This document shows positions 7,255 through 10,653 of a DNA stretch of 10,653 nt, one piece after another (the first letter of the stretch is position 1; every line of letters begins with the position of its first letter). The position numbers and the translations under genes were made by a program. Origin of the DNA: Nitrospinota bacterium (GTDB taxonomy: Bacteria > Nitrospinota > Nitrospinia > JACRGO01); contig JACRGO010000211.1 in NCBI GenBank assembly GCA_016212295.1, positions 1 to 10,653 of the forward strand. The letters are read 5' to 3'. The notes below the pieces were generated by a model. That model did not search any database. It was given only the letters and a program-made list of their open reading frames with translations, and had not been told where the DNA came from.

Positions 7255-7616
7255 GCGAAAGGAAAAAAAAACCAGTGGGAGTTTTGCTTGCAAACAGCCC
7301 CTTTGAAAGCTACAAATTCCAGGAAAGATTGAGGATGGCCGTGGGTCTCACGCTTGGGAAAAATTCCGTCCGTGTCTTTTTTTCAGGTGATGGGGTTTTT
7401 TCTCTTTTGAAAAGCGATCCCCAGAAATTCGGTATGCCTCCCATGGCGAAGCATATCGAAACCCTGGCCATGCTGAAATGCCCGATTTTTGTCCTGGAGG
7501 AATCCCTTTCTCAAAGAGACATTGCGCGGGAAGCCATCGCCCACCCGATAAAAGCCTTGCCACAAGACTTTTTTTATAGAGAATTAAGCGCCTGCGAGGT
7601 TTTGATTTGTGGATAG
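7251..7616 (+). CDS. dsrF: DsrF/TusC-like sulfur-relay protein
   Basis: A 121-aa partner of the preceding DsrE-like protein. VGVLLANSPFESYKFQERLR (9-28) matches the first strand and helix of TusC; VRVFFSGDGVFSLL (40-53) matches TusC's LAVFFIADGVFQLL; CPIFVLEESLSQR (77-89) matches its CWVCAASLRERG region, and the ending FFYRELSACEVLICG resembles LRRELANYDVILRF. In TusBCD/DsrEFH the F/C subunit is structural and carries no essential Cys; Cys77, Cys115 and Cys120 are seen here. The start is fixed by the 4-bp ATGA overlap with dsrE; no separate strong ribosome binding site is visible. Nine A (7263-7271) lie just after the start. Downstream there is no DsrH/TusB gene: 250 bp of repeat-rich DNA leads to the convergent rhodanese gene. 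Confidence 0.83.
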   Translation: MSERKKKPVGVLLANSPFESYKFQERLRMAVGLTLGKNSVRVFFSGDGVFSLLKSDPQKFGMPPMAKHIETLAMLKCPIFVLEESLSQRDIAREAIAHPIKALPQDFFYRELSACEVLICG

Positions 7617-7654
7617 TCAAATACCGAGATGCTAAATGCAGAAGAGGAAAAAAC

Positions 7655-7768
7655 TGAACGTCCAACATCGAACGTCCAACATCGAAGTAAAAAAAATTCA
7701 TTTTATGTTTTAAATCCTTTCTTCCTTTTTCGACGTTCGACGTTAAATGTTGGATATTCGATGTTCAA
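7655..7768. repeat. Imperfect palindromic repeat between convergent dsrF and rhodanese genes
   Basis: The left arm has a perfect tandem pair of the 14-mer GAACGTCCAACATC (7656-7669, 7670-7683). The right arm (7729-7768) is made of inverted degenerate versions of the same units (TTCGACGTTCGACGT, TGTTGGATATTCGATGTTCA). The AT-rich centre is about 40 nt. It fills the space between two convergent genes and could fold as a transcript end for either strand, but it lacks a clear T tract next to a GC stem. Confidence 0.7.
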
Positions 7769-7780
7769 TTCTTTAAAGTC

Positions 7781-7793
7781 CGCCCGAAGGGCG
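7781..7793. other. GC-rich hairpin in the convergent intergenic region
   Basis: CGCCC-GAA-GGGCG forms a perfect 5-bp stem with a triloop. It is 74 bp past the rhodanese stop on that gene's strand. For neither strand is a T run placed immediately after the stem (an A run lies at 7801-7807 on the plus strand), so this is not a standard intrinsic terminator. Confidence 0.4.
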
Positions 7794-7866
7794 ATAATTT
7801 AAAAAAAGTGAAGTTATCTTTCAGGCAAAGAAGGGAATATAAATACAAAAAATAAGCGGCCCAGTT

Positions 7867-8265
7867 TCATTTTTTCTCCACCGGATAGCCCCGCTTGTTC
7901 CATTCCGTCATTCCCCCAGCCATGTTTTCCACATTGGAATACCCATTTTTTGACAGGATGTCTGAGGCGCGGGAACTTCTTCCGCCCGCCGCGCAATAAA
8001 CCAGGATGTTTTTTCCCTTGAAAGAGGAAAGTTCTTCCATTCGCCTATCAATTTCTTGCATTGGAAGCAATTTGCTTCCCTGGATATGGCCTAAGTCCCC
8101 GTTGTATTCCTCCTGGGTCCTCACGTCAAGAATCAAATCGTACTTTTTGTTCTCGATGTTTTTTTTCGCCTCCGCCACATCAATGTCCTTTACCTCCGCC
8201 GAAAAAGCGATAAAGGGAAAGCAAAGCATTCGCAAGGAAAAAAAAGCAATATTTTTTTTGCGCAT
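7867..8265 (-). CDS. Secreted single-domain rhodanese-like sulfurtransferase
   Basis: A 132-aa rhodanese (sulfurtransferase) predicted to act in the periplasm. Residues 1-23 form a signal peptide: basic start, hydrophobic core, and a likely cleavage after FSA. The mature part shows the rhodanese CH2A motif LILDVRTQEEYNGDLGHIQG (44-63), then the active-site loop CAAGGRSSRA starting at Cys91, the persulfide-forming residue, and the closing AGGMTEW motif. The loop has the usual six residues and an Arg, as in single-domain enzymes such as GlpE/PspE. The start has AAGGAG 6 nt upstream. It begins 14 bp after cyaA ends on the same strand, so both form a probable operon. It faces the DsrE-DsrF pair tail to tail; a sulfur-relay link is attractive, but the signal peptide places it in another compartment. 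Confidence 0.93.
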   Translation of the reverse strand: MRKKNIAFFSLRMLCFPFIAFSAEVKDIDVAEAKKNIENKKYDLILDVRTQEEYNGDLGHIQGSKLLPMQEIDRRMEELSSFKGKNILVYCAAGGRSSRASDILSKNGYSNVENMAGGMTEWNKRGYPVEKK

Positions 8266-8279
8266 GGCAATCTCCTTGA

Positions 8280-10271
8280 TTATTTGTCCAGGCGGGGAAC
8301 AGGTCCGGCGTTTTTTGTTATAACGGCATGCGCCTTCTTCAAGACCGCCTCTGACTGCAGCCCCTTTGGAACAAAAATCCTGAAATATTGTGAAATTTTT
8401 GATACGTCCTTTATATAATGCTCCTTTATTAAATCACAGACCTTTTGAAGGCCTTCATTGGGGTCCTTAAAATTTTCATAAAACAGCTCTCCCCACGTGC
8501 TCAGATAAATTACAGCGACGGATTCCACTTCCCACTTCGTTCTCTGGCTAAAAAAATTTATAACGATGTACACCTTTTTCTTTTTATCGCTCGATAATAA
8601 GTCTTCATTTTTCAGGGTGGATATCTTGAAATCAGGGAAAAAATCAAAAAGGTCCTTCACCATCGCCTGAATATCCGCAAGAACCACCTCTGTTGGATTC
8701 GGGGTAAGATACAGGTGGGTTTTAAGATCGCAAATCTTGTTATAGACCATCCAAATAATAAGGCTGATGAGGTCACTATCTTTTTTAAGCAATTTGTTGC
8801 TTACATCCGTCTTATCTATGTTGGCTCTCACGAGTTGGCCCCGGTAAAGGTTCCATACGATCCGCCTTGATTTGTCAAACGATGTATGGAAAGTCAGGTC
8901 GTCCTGAATGAGCCCCTCATCAAACGCCTTTCTCAGATTTTCCACTTTATTTGGTTTTTTCGAATAGAAGGTAAAGAGCTTGCGTCCGAGGATGGTGAGG
9001 TCCTTCTCGGTAATGATCTGCTCGCCGGAAGATTCTTCCTTCAGCCTGTCGGCAAGGCTTTGGTAGGTTTTGACCATATAGTTATGCACTTCGTTTCCGA
9101 GCTGCAAAACTTTATCGAAGCTCCACTCCTTATAGCTGTTCAGGTCCATCAACTTACCCTGGTTCCAGCCCCACTTTTGAATATAGTTCAGGACGGCCTT
9201 TTCCTTGAAATTCATGCTTTCCTTTTGCAAGTTGTTGAGGTCCATTTTCACCCCTATTTTGATATAAAAACACTTGCAGATGAGGTCGAGCACGTCCTCT
9301 TTTCCCACGTTTTTGTAGTAATTCAAGATGTGATTGAACATCATCATGTAGGGATCGTAAGGTCCGCCCTCGGCGCTGAAGACCTTTTTCTTCAGTTCCG
9401 TGCAAAGAAGAACCGGGCTTCCGTTCCCACCGCCGATATATCCTTCCAGCATCCCCATTTTAAGGACGGATTTAAATGGGGAATCCATGGCCTTGTTCAT
9501 TTGCCAAAGGGCGGCGCCGAAGAATTCCTCATAGGAGATCTCGTGAAGATTGCCTAGGTCTATAAAACCGTCCTTCCCTAAACGCTCATCGGTGGGTATC
9601 AGGGCCTTGAGTTTGTTATATTCCTCGTCATTGGTCCCAGGGGGAATGATCCACCAAACCGGCACCTTGCCTACCAGCAGTATCATGGTCCTGTAAAACT
9701 CTTCCTTGAGAAGTTTTGCCTGGGAGGAGCCGGCGCTTTCCTTGTCGCTCTCTCCGAAGTTATTGTCCTGGACTTTTTTTATGTCGGTCGGAAAAAAATG
9801 GGTCTCGACGTCGTATTCCTTGTCCGCCCATTCCTCCACGAGTTTCAACTTTTCCATGAATCTCTCCATCCAGGCCGGCTTGAAGGCGTCTTCATTTATG
9901 CAGACCCAAAAATCGAAATCCGATTTATTGGTCTGGGCTATGCTCCCGATGCTCCCCATCAGAAGCAAGGAGCGAATGAACTGGCGCTTGGGCATCAGCG
10001 CATTCGGGTTGTCCAAAAGGGGCCTTGCGTCAGGGAAGAGAGAGGCAAGGGCCTCTTGCGTGTTCGGGGTCAACCGGAATTGATTGATGCCGCAGGGAGT
10101 CGCCGGGTTGTCCACGAACCCTGGAAAAGCCTTATGGTTCACGTGAAGCAAAAAAGGGAGGGCGCGAAGGACCATGGCGGTCCTTTTAGGCATGAAACTG
10201 AAGGCCCGTTTAAGGCGGTGCTTGTTATATTCGAGAAAAATATCCTTGTTCTTTATAAGGGTTTCTATCAT
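8280..10271 (-). CDS. cyaA: Class I adenylate cyclase, shortened at the C terminus
   Basis: Makes cAMP from ATP in the cytoplasm. The 663-aa protein aligns along its length with E. coli CyaA (848 aa). The N terminus IETLIKNKDIFLEYNKHRLK matches [20 protein letters not shown]. The nucleotidyltransferase motif MGSIGS (105-110) precedes SDFDFWVC (117-124), with Asp118 and Asp120 as the predicted metal-binding pair. EEFYRT (190-195), GAALWQMNKAMDSPFKSVLK (252-271) and CFYIKIG (334-340) are further class I signatures. The alignment stops after the FVPKGLQSEAV region, so roughly the last 200 residues of the enterobacterial enzyme, involved in its sugar-transport control, are absent. The ATG at 10271 is supported by N-terminal alignment, yet no Shine-Dalgarno sequence precedes it. 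It is the first gene of a probable two-gene operon with the rhodanese. No CRP-type TGTGA-N6-TCACA site was seen upstream. Confidence 0.94.
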   Translation of the reverse strand: MIETLIKNKDIFLEYNKHRLKRAFSFMPKRTAMVLRALPFLLHVNHKAFPGFVDNPATPCGINQFRLTPNTQEALASLFPDARPLLDNPNALMPKRQFIRSLLLMGSIGSIAQTNKSDFDFWVCINEDAFKPAWMERFMEKLKLVEEWADKEYDVETHFFPTDIKKVQDNNFGESDKESAGSSQAKLLKEEFYRTMILLVGKVPVWWIIPPGTNDEEYNKLKALIPTDERLGKDGFIDLGNLHEISYEEFFGAALWQMNKAMDSPFKSVLKMGMLEGYIGGGNGSPVLLCTELKKKVFSAEGGPYDPYMMMFNHILNYYKNVGKEDVLDLICKCFYIKIGVKMDLNNLQKESMNFKEKAVLNYIQKWGWNQGKLMDLNSYKEWSFDKVLQLGNEVHNYMVKTYQSLADRLKEESSGEQIITEKDLTILGRKLFTFYSKKPNKVENLRKAFDEGLIQDDLTFHTSFDKSRRIVWNLYRGQLVRANIDKTDVSNKLLKKDSDLISLIIWMVYNKICDLKTHLYLTPNPTEVVLADIQAMVKDLFDFFPDFKISTLKNEDLLSSDKKKKVYIVINFFSQRTKWEVESVAVIYLSTWGELFYENFKDPNEGLQKVCDLIKEHYIKDVSKISQYFRIFVPKGLQSEAVLKKAHAVITKNAGPVPRLDK

Positions 10272-10410
10272 GGAAGCTTTGTTTTGAGAGAAGATTTAAG
10301 ATAAAACGAATGACCCAAAAAAATGAGGGTGGAAGGGTTTAAAAGAGCTATAAATTTAATAGTATAGGAATTTCCACGTTTAATCTTTTAAAATCAAATA
10401 GATATATGAA

Positions 10411-10455
10411 GCACACCCCCCTTGATCCCCCCTTGCCAGGGGGATAGGGGTATGT
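10411..10455. repeat. C/G-rich palindromic repeat
   Basis: The inner stem ATCCCCC (10425-10431) pairs with GGGGGAT (10439-10445) around a 7-nt loop, and the flanks CACACCCC and GGGGTATGT continue the pairing with an internal bulge. The stem is very GC-rich in an AT-rich context. It looks like a dispersed intergenic palindrome and would form a strong hairpin in any transcript crossing it. Confidence 0.7.
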
Positions 10456-10461
10456 CAATTC

Positions 10462-10558
10462 CTTAGAAGCTGTCTTGGAAAAATGTTTATACTGAGGCAT
10501 GAATAAGAAGCCCCTTAACACACCCCGGCCTTCGGCCACCCCTCTCAAGAGGGGAATT
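10462..10558 (-). repeat. Compound intergenic repeat, right (inverted) copy
   Basis: The reverse complement of 10518-10558 is identical over 41 nt to 32-72, and similarity continues to 10503. The 16-nt block 10462-10477 is the exact reverse complement of 127-142. Block order is the same as in the left copy. The segment between the blocks is shorter and lacks the terminator hairpin found at 99-126. Confidence 0.85.
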
Positions 10559-10620
10559 TTTTAAAAACAAATTTTCAGACGCCGCTGACAACTCAAATTT
10601 CTGAACGTAACAATATAATG

Positions 10621-10635
10621 GCCTGTTGAAAAGGC
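10621..10635. repeat. Small hairpin related to the left window edge
   Basis: GCCT-GTTGAAA-AGGC mirrors TCCT-ATTGAA-AGGA at 4-17. The outer base pair changed on both sides (G-C against T-A), which keeps pairing. Over 10622-10653 against 5-36, 23 of 32 positions agree without gaps. The same TTGAAA-centred pattern occurs in the arms of the 6798-6942 element. Confidence 0.4.
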
Positions 10636-10653
10636 GCCGTCATATATAAATTC

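Larger units (their letters stand above)
10272..10653. other. Non-coding right edge with several repeats, upstream of cyaA
   Basis: No credible gene is present; the short minus-strand frame 10348-10548 is made mostly of repeat DNA. From left to right: an AT-rich cyaA leader with scattered -10-like strings (such as TATACT on the minus strand near 10360) but no convincing -35; a GC-rich hairpin (10411-10455); an inverted copy of the left-edge compound repeat (10462-10558); and about 95 bp of unrecognised DNA whose end (10622-10653) resembles positions 5-36 in direct orientation. Confidence 0.7.

Noticed and set aside
8886-9557. Plus-strand 223-codon frame inside cyaA
   Set aside because: It is the complement of a strongly conserved cyclase coding sequence and resembles no family.

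Overview
The window looks like chromosomal DNA from an uncultured Gram-negative bacterium, probably outside the Gammaproteobacteria. Possible homes are Nitrospinota or the former deltaproteobacterial groups, but the sequence alone does not settle this. The reasons are a short 4.5S-type SRP RNA, a membrane-anchored AMIN-TPR envelope protein, a multi-receiver hybrid histidine kinase, a class I adenylate cyclase that is shorter than the enterobacterial enzyme, and many palindromic intergenic repeats. Coding DNA has moderate GC. The intergenic DNA is AT-rich and filled with inverted repeats. There is no phage, transposase, IS element or CRISPR array.

Layout: positions 1-353 hold no gene. They contain one arm of a compound repeat, a rho-independent terminator for something upstream, and the leader of the first gene. 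Positions 354-2603 (+) encode a 749-aa sensor kinase with an N-terminal MshEN-like region, three receiver domains (the first without its phosphoacceptor Asp) and a HisKA/HATPase core. Convergent to it, 2725-5343 (-) encodes an 872-aa protein with a membrane anchor, an AMIN-like domain and many TPRs. Divergent from that gene is an RNA cluster: tRNA-Ser(CGA), a palindromic AT-rich repeat, tRNA-Ser(GGA) and the SRP RNA gene ffs. Only 21 bp after ffs comes a 219-aa FmdE-like gene. A 145-bp palindromic element then separates it from an overlapping pair of small DsrE/TusD-like and DsrF/TusC-like genes.

Convergent to that pair is a two-gene unit on the minus strand: cyaA (class I adenylate cyclase without the usual C-terminal region), then a secreted single-domain rhodanese that starts 14 bp after cyaA ends. 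The last 380 bp are again non-coding and hold a second, inverted copy of the compound repeat from the left edge, so the gene set is bracketed by inverted repeats about 10.4 kb apart.

Functional themes: the clearest one is sulfur handling, with a DsrE-DsrF pair lacking DsrH/TusB, an FmdE-like putative metal-binding protein upstream and a periplasmic rhodanese nearby. The second is signalling: a kinase with possible c-di-GMP input, and cAMP synthesis that cannot be controlled through the enterobacterial C-terminal region. The signalling genes are not visibly linked to one another. I do not see a clear undescribed defence or mobile system. The most unusual items are the FmdE/DsrE/DsrF set, the shortened cyclase, the kinase architecture, and the dense palindromic repeats, one of which directly abuts the dsrE start.
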